From: a virus
DNA: 64,000 nt
Direction: 5' to 3' (one strand)
IMG/VR virus record: IMGVR_UViG_3300025073_000036
Location: 30,887-94,886 of that record
In this document: piece after piece, positions 32,931-41,210 of the stretch
Position numbering within the stretch: the stretch's first letter is position 1
Layout: every line of letters begins with the position of its first letter
Notes under the pieces: model-generated
Seen by the model: the letters and a program-made list of their open reading frames with translations, nothing else
What the model was told of the DNA's origin: nothing
The model's database searches: none
Program-made: the position numbers and the translations under genes

Positions 32931-33664
32931 GCGAGGCGGGCACACCCGAGACCGCGCAACCCAGGCCGGCCGAGGCGGACGAGAGGGCCTTCAAGGTGCT
33001 CGAGGCCATCGACGGCGGGAGGTCTCTGCGGACTCTCAAAGTCGAGTTCGGCATCGGGCAGTCGAAACTTGCCAAGATCAGGACCGACGAGGCGCTACGA
33101 GCTCGGTGGGTGGCATACAAGGCGGCGGTCAAGGCGTGGGAGGATGCCCAGCGTCGTCGAGCGATCTGCGAGACCGTGCTCGAGACGGGGAACATGGCGG
33201 AGGCGGCACGGCGTCACGGTGTAACAAACGTGACGGTCATGGAGTGCCTTCGGGACGCCGGCCTGCTGACTCGAATTCGGGAGCTTCGGCGGGTGCAGGC
33301 CGAGTTCTTCGGCTACACGGTGATGCACCAGGCCTTGCGGACGTTGCCGGCGATGGCCGATCTCGCGCTCAACCAGGAAGCGGCGGCCGGCGGCCGGGCG
33401 ATGGCCGGGGACGTGGTGCGCAAGTTCCACCAGGGGGGCGACCCGACGACGATCAACGTGGCCAACGCTCCGGGCGGGGTGGCCGTGGCGGGCAACGGGG
33501 CGCAGACCGCGCTCGCGCTGCCCAAGCCGCCGAGCGAGCAGGACTTGCCCCAGCCGGTCGTACACAAGTTGGCCCGGTTGCTGCTCGAGAGCGAGCCGGG
33601 GGGCACGGCCAACCCAGGAGGGGACGACGATGACGACGATGACGGAATCATTGGCCGCCGGTGA
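32927..33664 (+). CDS. HTH protein, possible terminase small subunit
   Basis: A 245-residue protein with GTG 32927 behind GAGACAAGGGGTTTGCGAAC. Two HTH-like units are seen: RSLRTLKVEFGIGQSKLAKI (~33-52) and MAEAARRHGVTNVTVMECLR (~88-107). A central helical part follows, then an acidic C-terminus (a run of seven Asp). DNA-binding N-terminus plus helical oligomerisation region fits small terminase subunits, which recognise packaging sites. TerL is 8 kb downstream, farther than usual, so a general late regulator is an alternative. Confidence 0.45.
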   Translation: MSEAGTPETAQPRPAEADERAFKVLEAIDGGRSLRTLKVEFGIGQSKLAKIRTDEALRARWVAYKAAVKAWEDAQRRRAICETVLETGNMAEAARRHGVTNVTVMECLRDAGLLTRIRELRRVQAEFFGYTVMHQALRTLPAMADLALNQEAAAGGRAMAGDVVRKFHQGGDPTTINVANAPGGVAVAGNGAQTALALPKPPSEQDLPQPVVHKLARLLLESEPGGTANPGGDDDDDDDGIIGRR

Positions 33665-33719
33665 GCTGGCCGAGTGGATCGCCGTTCAACAGCGATTGAC
33701 CGCCGCTCGCGCGGCCTGA
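33630..33719 (+). CDS. Possible 29-residue minigene
   Basis: ATG 33630 lies 6 bases behind an AGGAGGGG site and inside the end of the TerS-like gene in another frame. The peptide is MTTMTESLAAGELAEWIAVQ plus RLTAARAA. The strong ribosome binding site is the main support. Nothing else confirms expression. Confidence 0.3.
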   Translation: MTTMTESLAAGELAEWIAVQQRLTAARAA

Positions 33720-33735
33720 ACGAAGGGGGTTTCCG

Positions 33736-34146
33736 ATGTGCCAGCAGCACGCCACCGCCGAGTCCACCGAGCCGAAGTCGCCGACATGGGCACACGCGGC
33801 CTGGGTGGTCGTCGCCGTCTACACCTTGGCGCAGTTCGGCGCGTGGCTGGTCGAGCGTGGCACGGGGCAGTCCGTGCGTCTGGCGGCCGTGGCCACGCTC
33901 GAGGCGGAGCCCGGCACGGTCCGGGCGGGCAACGCCTGCGACGAGGTCGGGACGCGCTGCGCGGCCATGCGCGACGCCGACATGCTGGGCGTGATGATCT
34001 GCGCCCGGGTGGGCATCCGGGCCTACGAAGAGACCGGCTCGGCCAGGACGCCGCCGCCCGCGCACTGTGAGGCGGCCGAGCGCGCTCTCGACCTGTACGC
34101 CGAAGGCGGCCCGGCCGCGCTGCGGGGCGGGGGGTGGCGGTGGTGA
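33736..34146 (+). CDS. Single-span membrane protein
   Basis: A 136-residue protein; ATG 33736 follows AAGGGGG. Residues ~21-39 (AAWVVVAVYTLAQFGAWLV) form one transmembrane helix, with the remaining ~95 residues outside. Several cysteines (CDEVGTRC, ICARV, HCEAAE) suggest disulphides if exported. The function is unknown. Confidence 0.5.
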   Translation: MCQQHATAESTEPKSPTWAHAAWVVVAVYTLAQFGAWLVERGTGQSVRLAAVATLEAEPGTVRAGNACDEVGTRCAAMRDADMLGVMICARVGIRAYEETGSARTPPPAHCEAAERALDLYAEGGPAALRGGGWRW

Positions 34147-34442
34147 GCGGTCGCGTGCAGGCCTTGAGCCCGGCCGCGCTCTTCAAGAGCCTCGACTCGG
34201 CGGAGGTCGAGCGCGCCGTGATCGCCATCAACGACGCGCTCGTGGAGGCCGCGCGGCACAAGGACGCGGGTGTCCTGCGCATCGACCGTAGGTTTCGGGC
34301 CGGCGTCACATTCGAGGACCCGCGCGTCATCACCGCCGCCATCGAGCGGTTCAAGGCGGAGGGGTGGACCGTCACCGAGGGCAGCAACGGCGTCCACGGC
34401 GATCTGTGGTGGGACTTCACGCCGGGACGGGGCACGGCATGA
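34143..34442 (+). CDS. Small hypothetical protein
   Basis: A 99-residue protein; GTG 34143 overlaps the previous stop. A helical first half (ALFKSLDSAEVERAVIAIND) is followed by an alpha/beta part ending in GDLWWDFTPG. The pattern VITAAIERFKAEGWTVTEGS is also seen in uncharacterised phage proteins. No function. Confidence 0.5.
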   Translation: MSGRVQALSPAALFKSLDSAEVERAVIAINDALVEAARHKDAGVLRIDRRFRAGVTFEDPRVITAAIERFKAEGWTVTEGSNGVHGDLWWDFTPGRGTA

Positions 34443-34744
34443 GCAGCGGTCGCGTCACGAGCGCGCCGTGTCTCGTCGTCGGCTCGCCGATCCCACGGTC
34501 GGGCGCGTCCATCATCCAGGCGCCGACCCGGCCGCCGGCCGTGCTGCGCGAGGACGGCACCTGCGAGGTGCGGCTCGGCTCAGGCGTGCGGACGTTCACG
34601 ATGGGGATGGTCAGCCTGCGCGGCGCCCGGCGCCTCGTGGTCGTGTCCGATCCTGCGATGCCGCCCGACGAGGTGCAGGTGATGAACGCGGGCGGCGAGA
34701 TGGTCCGCCTGCTCAACGTGGGGAACGGCGGCGGTGCATCGTGA
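34439..34744 (+). CDS. Small beta-rich hypothetical protein
   Basis: A 101-residue protein; ATG 34439 overlaps the previous stop. It is beta-rich (RLGSGVRTFTMGMVSLRGAR; LVVVSDPAMPP). No recognised family. Confidence 0.45.
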   Translation: MSSGRVTSAPCLVVGSPIPRSGASIIQAPTRPPAVLREDGTCEVRLGSGVRTFTMGMVSLRGARRLVVVSDPAMPPDEVQVMNAGGEMVRLLNVGNGGGAS

Positions 34745-35045
34745 CCGCCGCCGCTACCCGTCGGGGGCCGACCGGCGCCGCGTCGCCGAGATCGCCCGCA
34801 CCCTGCTCGGCTGGTTCATGCACGAGCCGGAGGTGCGCGCCGTCGAGGGCGCAGGCCGGGCGCGCGGCTACCTGGCGGTGCGGATCTCCGGCGCGCGGGC
34901 GCCACGTCGTTACCTCGTCTTCCTCGACCGCCTGCACCGGGGCCGGGGCTGGCACGAGCGCGAGGGGCGTTACGTCGCCCTGCGCGCCCTGGAAGTGATG
35001 AGGGGGCGCGGGTGCTGCCTGTCGAGATCGCGGCCGTGGCCTTGA
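34734..35045 (+). CDS. Small basic hypothetical protein
   Basis: A 103-residue protein. GTG 34734 is chosen over GTG 34741 because this frame has a natural composition (ARTLLGWFMHEPEVRAVEGA; LVFLDRLHRGRGW), while the other gives mostly Ser, Arg and Pro. It overlaps the next gene by 34 bases. The function is unknown. Confidence 0.4.
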   Translation: MHRDRRRYPSGADRRRVAEIARTLLGWFMHEPEVRAVEGAGRARGYLAVRISGARAPRRYLVFLDRLHRGRGWHEREGRYVALRALEVMRGRGCCLSRSRPWP

Positions 35046-35473
35046 AGCTGACCTCGTGGGCGGCTGCGCTCGTCATGTGCGCCGAGACCCGGGGCCTCGA
35101 GGACGCGCGCGGGCAGGCCTTCGCCGACCGGGAGCGCGTGGCCATCGTGGAGCTGGCCAGGACGAGGACGCGCTACAGCGGGGCCAGCGTGCTCGCCGAG
35201 CTCGTCCGGCCGGGCCAGTTCGCCAGCGCCGCCACCTGCGGGCCGACCCGGCTGCGCCGGTATCAGCAGCTCGCCGCCGAGGTGCTGATCGGCCGCCGCA
35301 AGGCCCCGGCCTGGGCGCGCCGGGCCACACACTTCGCCGCTCCGCATGCGCTGCGCCGCGTGCTCAAGTCGTGGGGCCGGCGGGGCCTCGTTTCGATCCG
35401 GGGTACGCGCACGGTGCACACGTTCTTCGAGCCGACCGCACGAGCGTCGAAAAAACGGAAAAGGGGGAAGTGA
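35012..35473 (+). CDS. SleB-like cell-wall hydrolase (Hydrolase_2 family)
   Basis: A 153-residue protein with GTG 35012. LVMCAETRGLEDARGQAFAD, RVAIVELARTR, and SVLAELVRPGQFAS follow the 'E..G...G..AVA.VVLNR...SV..V...QFS' scheme of SleB-type lytic transglycosylases, with the Glu in AETRG as catalytic candidate. No signal peptide or wall-binding domain is present. It is separate from the main lysis cassette, so a virion-associated or entry role is as plausible as lysis. Confidence 0.55.
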   Translation: MLPVEIAAVALKLTSWAAALVMCAETRGLEDARGQAFADRERVAIVELARTRTRYSGASVLAELVRPGQFASAATCGPTRLRRYQQLAAEVLIGRRKAPAWARRATHFAAPHALRRVLKSWGRRGLVSIRGTRTVHTFFEPTARASKKRKRGK

Positions 35474-35475
35474 AC

Positions 35476-35817
35476 ATGCCGAAGGTCCCGCAACCGCCAC
35501 GGCCGGCAGCGCCCCGCCTGGACGGGCCGCAGCCCTCGCCACCGCCACCCCCGCCGAAGTGCGGGTGCGACGGTGGTCTGATGCGGATCTCCGGGGTGGT
35601 GCTCACGCCGGGTGTCCCGACCACGGGCGGGGTGGTCTACGCTCGCGAGGCGCTGGCGGCCGCGTTGCGCGACTACAACGAGCGGGTGGGGGACGCGGGC
35701 GGTGAGGTGCGCGGCCCGGACGGGCAGGTGATCCCGGGCCTGCGCTTCTCGCTCGACCTCGGCGCCGACGGCCGCCTGCGTTCCGTCGTCCTGCACCGTG
35801 GGGCGGGTGGCGCGTGA
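35476..35817 (+). CDS. Proline-rich hypothetical protein
   Basis: A 113-residue protein; ATG 35476 follows AAAAGGGGGAAG. The N-terminal 30 residues are Pro-rich (a six-Pro run before KCGCDGG), followed by a beta-rich globular part. A role is not evident. Confidence 0.5.
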   Translation: MPKVPQPPRPAAPRLDGPQPSPPPPPPKCGCDGGLMRISGVVLTPGVPTTGGVVYAREALAAALRDYNERVGDAGGEVRGPDGQVIPGLRFSLDLGADGRLRSVVLHRGAGGA

Positions 35818-36179
35818 AGTTCGACCCCTGGCTCTATTCGGCTGGCCCGACACCACCCGCCGAGCTCGTGCAGCGCCTCGCCCGGGCGGCGCGCGACCTG
35901 ACCCCGCTGGGCGAGCTGGCCGGCCTGCTTGTGCTCGTCCAGGGTCAGCGCCTCGTGGCCCTGCGGGGCAGTTCGCCCCGCCTCGTGCTGGCCTACTACA
36001 GCAACCGCTGGGCCGTCGTGGTCGCGCTCGGTCCGAACCGCTCGCGCTGGCAGGTGCAGCGGGTGCTCGACAACGTCGAAGCCGGCGTCGACGCCTTCCG
36101 GGCCACCCTGCGCCTGATGGCGCTGGCCTGGCGATCCGAACCGACCGCCGGGTTTGCCCGGCCAGGAGCTACCCCGTGA
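35814..36179 (+). CDS. Hypothetical protein
   Basis: A 121-residue protein; GTG 35814 overlaps the previous stop. It alternates helices and strands (ELAGLLVLVQGQRLVALRGS; LVLAYYSNRWAVVVALG). No motif is recognised. Confidence 0.45.
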   Translation: MKFDPWLYSAGPTPPAELVQRLARAARDLTPLGELAGLLVLVQGQRLVALRGSSPRLVLAYYSNRWAVVVALGPNRSRWQVQRVLDNVEAGVDAFRATLRLMALAWRSEPTAGFARPGATP

Positions 36180-36733
36180 CCACACCTCGCCTGCGCGCCC
36201 TACTCGCAATCTCGATGCTGGCGTCCGGCATCGACCCGATCCCGCGTCCGATTCGGCGAGAGCCGCCGCGCGATCCGCCGAAGCCGGCCACGGACGCCGA
36301 GTTTCACGCCCACCTCGACGCCTGCGCACGCTGCCGCAACGAGCCCTTCAACCTCTGCTCGACGGGCGCGGACATCGCCGAGCGGGTGGGCACCGTGAGC
36401 TTCGGTCGGCCGCTGGCCGAAGCCCTGCCGCCGGGGGTGGATACCGTGAGGGTGGCGCCCCTCGGCGGATCGGGCGATGGCCGGCCGGTCGAGGGCGTGC
36501 CGGTCGCGCGAGTTTTGCTCGACGACATGGAGCCGCAGACCTACCGGGTGTTGCGGTCGGGCATCGCGGACCAGTTGCCCGGCCTGCCCACCATGGGCGA
36601 GGCGGAGCGGGCGCACCGCGAGCTCCATGTGATGCGACGCGAGCCCTGCCGCTCGACCTTGAGCGAGGCGGCGCAGAAGGACCGGAAGAAGCGCAACAAG
36701 GCCGCGCGCAAGGCCCGGCGGGGGAACCGATGA
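36176..36733 (+). CDS. Hypothetical protein with a Cys cluster
   Basis: A 185-residue protein; GTG 36176 overlaps the previous stop. HLDACARCRNEPFNLCSTGA near residues 46-65 has C-x2-C plus a third Cys and a His before it, a common small zinc motif in phage proteins. The C-terminus is very basic (KKRNKAARKARRGNR), as in nucleic-acid-binding tails. Confidence 0.5.
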   Translation: MTTPRLRALLAISMLASGIDPIPRPIRREPPRDPPKPATDAEFHAHLDACARCRNEPFNLCSTGADIAERVGTVSFGRPLAEALPPGVDTVRVAPLGGSGDGRPVEGVPVARVLLDDMEPQTYRVLRSGIADQLPGLPTMGEAERAHRELHVMRREPCRSTLSEAAQKDRKKRNKAARKARRGNR

Positions 36734-37353
36734 AGCCCGAAGATCAGCTCGCAGGCCTGTGCGTCGCCAACGCCGAGCTCGGCCTCGTGGTGCTCGACCT
36801 GCTCGGCAAGGTGGGCCGCCTGCAGGACGTGGCGCGGGCCGCGCAAGCCCTACAACTGCGCTTCGAGCGCGACGGGCACACCTTCGCAAGCGATCACGAC
36901 GCACTGGCCGCCGCCGGCTCCGCCCTTCTGCCGGGCGACCTCGACGCGCCGCCGGCCTCGTCGGGTCCGGCCGTGGCTCGCATGGTCGCCATCGCCGAGG
37001 TTGCTGCCGGGCGCAGCAGCGACGAGCGCCGGGCCGACCTGTTCACCGCCACGGGCGTTCCGGGCCACCTGCTGCGCGACCCGCGCATGACGGTGGACGC
37101 GCCGCCCCCGGAAGATCTCGTCGAGGCCACCCGGCCGCCCGTCTGTGGGCACATGCACGTCGAATACCCGACCGGCCTGGACGTGGGGCGCTGCCTCGAC
37201 TGTCACGAGGCCATCGGGCGCATGAACGTTCCGCCGAAAGGCGCACCGCTCGGCGTGCCGCAGTCGATGTGCCCGCACCTGCACACGACCCGGACGGCCG
37301 ACGGTGCGGCCGAGGCCTGCACCGGCTGCGGGGCCGAGGTTCCGGCGCTGTGA
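36730..37353 (+). CDS. Hypothetical protein with C-terminal zinc sites
   Basis: A 207-residue protein; ATG 36730 overlaps the previous stop. The N-terminal half is helical (QLAGLCVANAELGLVVLDLL). The C-terminal ~70 residues carry CGHMHVEYPTG, CLDCHEA, CPHLH and CTGCGAEVP, enough ligands for two zinc ions. It could bind nucleic acid. No family is recognised. Confidence 0.5.
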   Translation: MKPEDQLAGLCVANAELGLVVLDLLGKVGRLQDVARAAQALQLRFERDGHTFASDHDALAAAGSALLPGDLDAPPASSGPAVARMVAIAEVAAGRSSDERRADLFTATGVPGHLLRDPRMTVDAPPPEDLVEATRPPVCGHMHVEYPTGLDVGRCLDCHEAIGRMNVPPKGAPLGVPQSMCPHLHTTRTADGAAEACTGCGAEVPAL

Positions 37354-37547
37354 ACGCCCTCCGCCCTCGCCTGCACCGCTCCGGGCACCTGCTCGCCGGG
37401 CTCCTGATCATGTTCCGCGTCGGCCCGCCGCATGAGGTCGTCGCGGGCGTCTGCCGCGACGACGGCAGCGAGCTTGCCCGGGCCGCGTTGCGGGTCTTCA
37501 ACGTGCCCCAGCGGCCGCGCGTCCGGCACCGTCGAGGCGTGCTGTGA
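37350..37547 (+). CDS. Small basic protein coupled to the C5 methyltransferase
   Basis: A 65-residue protein; GTG 37350 overlaps the previous stop and its own stop overlaps the methyltransferase start. It is Arg/His-rich with one hydrophobic stretch (LLAGLLIMFRVG). No function is assigned. Confidence 0.4.
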   Translation: MNALRPRLHRSGHLLAGLLIMFRVGPPHEVVAGVCRDDGSELARAALRVFNVPQRPRVRHRRGVL

Positions 37548-38974
37548 AGGTGGGCTCGCTCTTCTCCGGCATGCTCGGCCTCGACCTCGCGGTGGAGCTG
37601 GCCTGCCCGGGCGCGTCGTTGGCCTGGGCCTGCGACATCGAGGCCTTGCCCGGCAAGGTCGTGCGCGCCCGCCGTCCCGCCGCCCGTCTCTTCCGAGACG
37701 TGCGCGGGCTCCGCCCGCCGCCCGTCGACTTCCTCACCGGTGGCTTCCCCTGCCAGGACATCAGCGTCGCGGGCAAGCAGGCCGGCCTCGCAGGCCAGAA
37801 GAGCGGCTTGTGGGGCGAGATGTACAACGTGATCAAACACATCCGCCCGCGCCGGGTGCTGATCGAGAACGTGCGCAACCTGCGCACGTTGGGCCTGCGC
37901 GAGGTGCTGGGCGATCTGGCCGCCATCGGTTACGCCGCCGAGTGGCAGACCGTCCAGGCCCTCGCCGCCGGGGCCTTGCACAAGCGGTCGCGCATGTTCA
38001 TCGCCGCCTACCCTGACGAGGCCGGGGCGCCGCTCCTGCTCGGTGAGCACCTGCGTGGCGAGTACGAAGCGGCCTTCCAACGCAACCGGGCGCTCCTGTG
38101 GTCGGCCTTCCCCTGCTCGCCGGTGATCCGCTCGTCCGATCTGCCCACCGACGTGCGCGGCGACCGGCTGGTCTGCACCGGCAACGCGGTGTGCCCGCAG
38201 CAGGCCGAGCCAGTCGTGCGCGCCATGCTCGGTTCGGGCGAGGCCTTCGGCGCGCAGATGCCGCACGAGCTGGACGAGATGCCCTTCGCCGGGGCCATCC
38301 GAGGGGGCGAGATCTACGTGCGGCCCGTGGCCGTGCCAGAGGCGCTGGCGATGGCCTGGCACACTGGCTGGTGCGAGGCCAATCCGGCGGCCGCGCGGGC
38401 GGTCCTGCCGGCCGGGCGTGACACCTACCCGACGCCGTCGGCCACCGACTGCGGCTCGTCGCAGAATGGCGTCAACGGCGTGGGGGGCGAGAACGAGCGG
38501 CCGAGCGCGGGCACACCGAGCCTGACCACGATGGCCCGCCGGGGCGAGTTCCCACTGTGGCCGACCGCCTGCACGACCGACGCGGCCAGCGCGGCCCGCC
38601 ACACGACCACGGCGGACGGCATGCACGCCGGGACCACGCTGACCGACGCGGCGCGCTTGTGGGCGACGCCGGCCGCCGCGAATTGGCGATCCGGCAGCGT
38701 CGGCGACGCCTGTTTCGACGGCAACAGCCGGCCGCTACAGGAGCAGGTCTTGCGCCTGCACCCCACGCCGACCACGTCCGACATGAACGGTGCGGCCGAC
38801 CCGGCCAAACGGCAGGGTGCGCCCGCGCTGCGCGACGTGATGAAGGTCACGAGCGCCGCCGGCGGCCGCTTCCTGAATCCCGAGTGGGTCTCGTGGCTGA
38901 TGGGGTTTCCGCCCGGCTGGTTTGAAGGGACGAGCGAGGCCGAGAAGCAGATCGCCCTGGGGCTCTTCGCATGA
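37544..38974 (+). CDS. C5-cytosine DNA methyltransferase
   Basis: A 476-residue protein with GTG 37544. Motif I LFSGMLGLDLA (6-16), motif IV GGFPCQDIS with catalytic C70, ENV at 108-110 (motif VI) and a motif VIII-like KRSRMF are in the right order. TGNAVCPQQAEPV near 210 matches motif X, so the target-recognition region between VIII and X is unusually short. A further ~250 residues form a long C-terminal extension. It would methylate cytosine in an unknown site. With the adenine methyltransferases it gives layered protection against restriction. Confidence 0.85.
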   Translation: MKVGSLFSGMLGLDLAVELACPGASLAWACDIEALPGKVVRARRPAARLFRDVRGLRPPPVDFLTGGFPCQDISVAGKQAGLAGQKSGLWGEMYNVIKHIRPRRVLIENVRNLRTLGLREVLGDLAAIGYAAEWQTVQALAAGALHKRSRMFIAAYPDEAGAPLLLGEHLRGEYEAAFQRNRALLWSAFPCSPVIRSSDLPTDVRGDRLVCTGNAVCPQQAEPVVRAMLGSGEAFGAQMPHELDEMPFAGAIRGGEIYVRPVAVPEALAMAWHTGWCEANPAAARAVLPAGRDTYPTPSATDCGSSQNGVNGVGGENERPSAGTPSLTTMARRGEFPLWPTACTTDAASAARHTTTADGMHAGTTLTDAARLWATPAAANWRSGSVGDACFDGNSRPLQEQVLRLHPTPTTSDMNGAADPAKRQGAPALRDVMKVTSAAGGRFLNPEWVSWLMGFPPGWFEGTSEAEKQIALGLFA

Positions 38975-39915
38975 GCGGGCTGGCCTGGATGGAGCTGTGC
39001 GCCGGCACCGGCGCCGTGGCGCACCGTCTCGTGGGTGGCGCGGCGCACGACCCGGCGGTGACCTATCAGGGGGCAAAACGGCGCTACGCCACGGCCGTCC
39101 TGTCGGCTTTTGGTCTGCGGCCCGGGCAGGGCGCCGCGCGCGTGGTGCTTAACGATCCGGGGACCTGGGGCCTCGCCTGGCAGGCCATGCTCGATCCGCA
39201 GGCCGTCCAGGGCGCCGTGCGCGTCGTTCGTGGGTGGGCGCAGCAGCGCCTCGAGGGCCGCGCCCTCTTCGAGGCGCTGGCCACCCGCCCGCAGCCGGAC
39301 GATCCGGCCGAGTGGCTGGCCGCCTTCCTGGCCCTGCAGGACGGCTCGTTTGGCGCCCGCCCGGTCATCGCCAGCGAGGTCAGCGCGGTGTGGCGCACTG
39401 CCGGCTACGCGCGCGCCGCGTCGTTGCCAGAAGGCGCCGGGACTCGCAGCAACAATGGCTTCAAGTGGCGCCTCAACCCGGCCGGGCTGGCCCGCCGGCT
39501 CTCTCGTGCGGCGTCGGTGCGCTGGCCGGTGGCGACCACGATCCTGCGCTCGAGCGCGGCCGAGCTCGACCCGCGCGCGCTCGGCGTGGACCGTCACACC
39601 CGCGTCTACATCGACCCGCCCTACGCCGGCACCACCGGCTACGGGCCGACCCTGGGCCGGGCCGAGGTGGTCGAGGTGGCCCGGCGTTTCGCGGTTGCCG
39701 GGGCGACCGTGGCGATCTCCGAGGGCGAGCCCGTGGCCGAGCTCGTCGGCGAGGGCTGGCAGGTCGTGGACATCACCACCGTGCACCGGGGGCAACCGCG
39801 CAGCTTCACGAAGAGCCGGCGCGAGTGGCTGACCATGAACCGGCCGCCCGCGCACCGCCCTGCCGTGCAGGCCTCGCTCTTCGACCTCGACGAGGTGGCC
39901 GCGTGCCCGACCTGA
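38971..39915 (+). CDS. D12-type DNA adenine methyltransferase (second copy)
   Basis: A 314-residue protein; ATG 38971 overlaps the C5 enzyme stop. Motif I is WMELCAGTGAVAHRL, and motif IV is IDPPY at 214-218 (YIDPPYAGTTGYG). TYQGAKRRYATAVLSAFGLR and SFTKSRREWLTMN are typical flanking helices. It shares the layout of the 30206-31012 enzyme but is clearly divergent. The recognition site is unknown. Confidence 0.7.
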   Translation: MSGLAWMELCAGTGAVAHRLVGGAAHDPAVTYQGAKRRYATAVLSAFGLRPGQGAARVVLNDPGTWGLAWQAMLDPQAVQGAVRVVRGWAQQRLEGRALFEALATRPQPDDPAEWLAAFLALQDGSFGARPVIASEVSAVWRTAGYARAASLPEGAGTRSNNGFKWRLNPAGLARRLSRAASVRWPVATTILRSSAAELDPRALGVDRHTRVYIDPPYAGTTGYGPTLGRAEVVEVARRFAVAGATVAISEGEPVAELVGEGWQVVDITTVHRGQPRSFTKSRREWLTMNRPPAHRPAVQASLFDLDEVAACPT

Positions 39916-40232
39916 CCCCCCGACAGGCGGCCGTGCTCGGCGCGCTCGTGGCCGGCCTCGTCCACCGGGGCCGCGCCCCGACGGCGCGCGAGGTCTGCGC
40001 CGCGCTCGGTCTGCGCTCGCCCGGCACGGTCTCGGCCCACTGCGCCGAGCTGCGCCGCAAGGGCTACCTGGGGCCGGGCGGGGCCGTGCTCGTGGGCCTC
40101 GACGGTCGCCCCTTCGACCTGTGCACCGCCACCCTGGCCGGTGTGCCGACCCGCACCCTGGCCGAGCACCTAGCCGGCCGCCCTGACGCGGGGGCGCTCG
40201 GCGCCGCCCTGCGTTCCCACCTGCCGCAGTAG
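39903..40232 (+). CDS. LexA-N-like winged-helix protein
   Basis: A 109-residue protein; GTG 39903 overlaps the previous gene by 13 bases. LTPRQAAVLGALVAGLVHRG, APTAREVCAALGLRSPGTVS and CAELRRKGYLGPGG match the LexA DNA-binding domain. A short C-terminal extension replaces the protease. It is probably a regulator of nearby genes. Confidence 0.6.
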   Translation: MPDLTPRQAAVLGALVAGLVHRGRAPTAREVCAALGLRSPGTVSAHCAELRRKGYLGPGGAVLVGLDGRPFDLCTATLAGVPTRTLAEHLAGRPDAGALGAALRSHLPQ

Positions 40233-40242
40233 GAGATCCACC

Positions 40243-40683
40243 GTGGGCAACCTGTTGAAGAAGGGCCGCCGCGCCGCCGCGCGCGCGGCGTTGAAGGCCG
40301 GCCCGGCTGCGCAGCGTCGGAAGAGCGCGGAGGACCAGTTGTGGCTGGCCCGCGTGCTCGACGCGGTCAAGCGGTTCCCGGCCTACGGCGCGGTCTACCA
40401 GAAGACCGTGGCCGTGCTCTCGCAGATGGACGAGCTGGTCAAGGTGTTCGGCGCCGCGCGCGAACGGCTCGAGGACGAGCAGCGGGCCGCCGGTCGCAAG
40501 CTCACGCTCGACGAGCTGCGCGAACGCATGACGGACGCCGAGCGGCGGGCCATCGACGAGCACCGCCACCTGCGCGACGAGCTGGAGACCGCGCTGGGGA
40601 TCAAGCCGGCCGCGCCGCCCGAAGTGGTCGAGATCCACGCCTGCTCGGCCTGCTCGGCCGAAACACAGACGCCGCTCGGGTGA
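40243..40683 (+). CDS. Helical hypothetical protein upstream of TerL
   Basis: A 146-residue protein; GTG 40243 follows TAGGAGATCC. It is basic and helical at the N-terminus (LLKKGRRAAARAALKAG), then coiled-coil-like (DELVKVFGAARERLEDEQRA), and ends with HACSACSAE. The position two genes before TerL makes it an alternative small terminase candidate, but it lacks a clear HTH. Confidence 0.45.
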   Translation: MGNLLKKGRRAAARAALKAGPAAQRRKSAEDQLWLARVLDAVKRFPAYGAVYQKTVAVLSQMDELVKVFGAARERLEDEQRAAGRKLTLDELRERMTDAERRAIDEHRHLRDELETALGIKPAAPPEVVEIHACSACSAETQTPLG

Positions 40684-41210
40684 CCCCGGTCGAGGCCGCG
40701 CTGCGGGCCGTCGCGCACCTGCAAGCCGTTCTCCCGACCCGCCCGGGAGGCTGGCAGGTCGAGCCCGTGCACAACGGCTGCGCCGCCCTCGTCGGCGAGG
40801 GCCAGCACGGCGAGATCCGCGTGGAGGTGGACGGCGCCGCCCGCCTCGTGCGCCTGACGTTCGTGGCCCTCGAGGTCGGCGTCCTGCGCGTGGTGCGTCT
40901 GGCCATCGGCCCCGTGGAGGCCGGCCGCTCGTGGCCTGAGCGCCTGGCCGACGGGGCGGCGGCCTTCATGCGGGGCGAGCCGGACGCCGCAATCCGGCAC
41001 CGCCGCGCGCCGCCGCACTCGGCGCTGGCCGAGATCCGGGTGCGCTGGGCCTGCCCGGCCTGCGAGGCCGGGACGTGGACGCCCATGGGCCTCGTCCTGC
41101 ACCGGGGCGGGGCGGTCGCCTGCGCCACCTGCCGCAAGCCGGCCACCGTCGAGCTCGCGGCCGCCGCACAGCCCGTCCGGCTGCGCCTCGTGCAGGCGGG
41201 TGTGACGTGA
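40680..41210 (+). CDS. Hypothetical protein with C-terminal zinc ribbon
   Basis: A 176-residue protein; GTG 40680 overlaps the previous stop. The first ~115 residues are alpha/beta. The C-terminal part has WACPACEAGTWTPMG and VACATCRKP, a four-Cys ribbon. It overlaps TerL by 4 bases. Confidence 0.5.
   Translation: MTPVEAALRAVAHLQAVLPTRPGGWQVEPVHNGCAALVGEGQHGEIRVEVDGAARLVRLTFVALEVGVLRVVRLAIGPVEAGRSWPERLADGAAAFMRGEPDAAIRHRRAPPHSALAEIRVRWACPACEAGTWTPMGLVLHRGGAVACATCRKPATVELAAAAQPVRLRLVQAGVT

Noticed and set aside
38425-40638. 737-codon leftward open frame across the methyltransferase genes
   Set aside because: It is antisense to three genes with clear motifs. High GC content lengthens such shadow frames.
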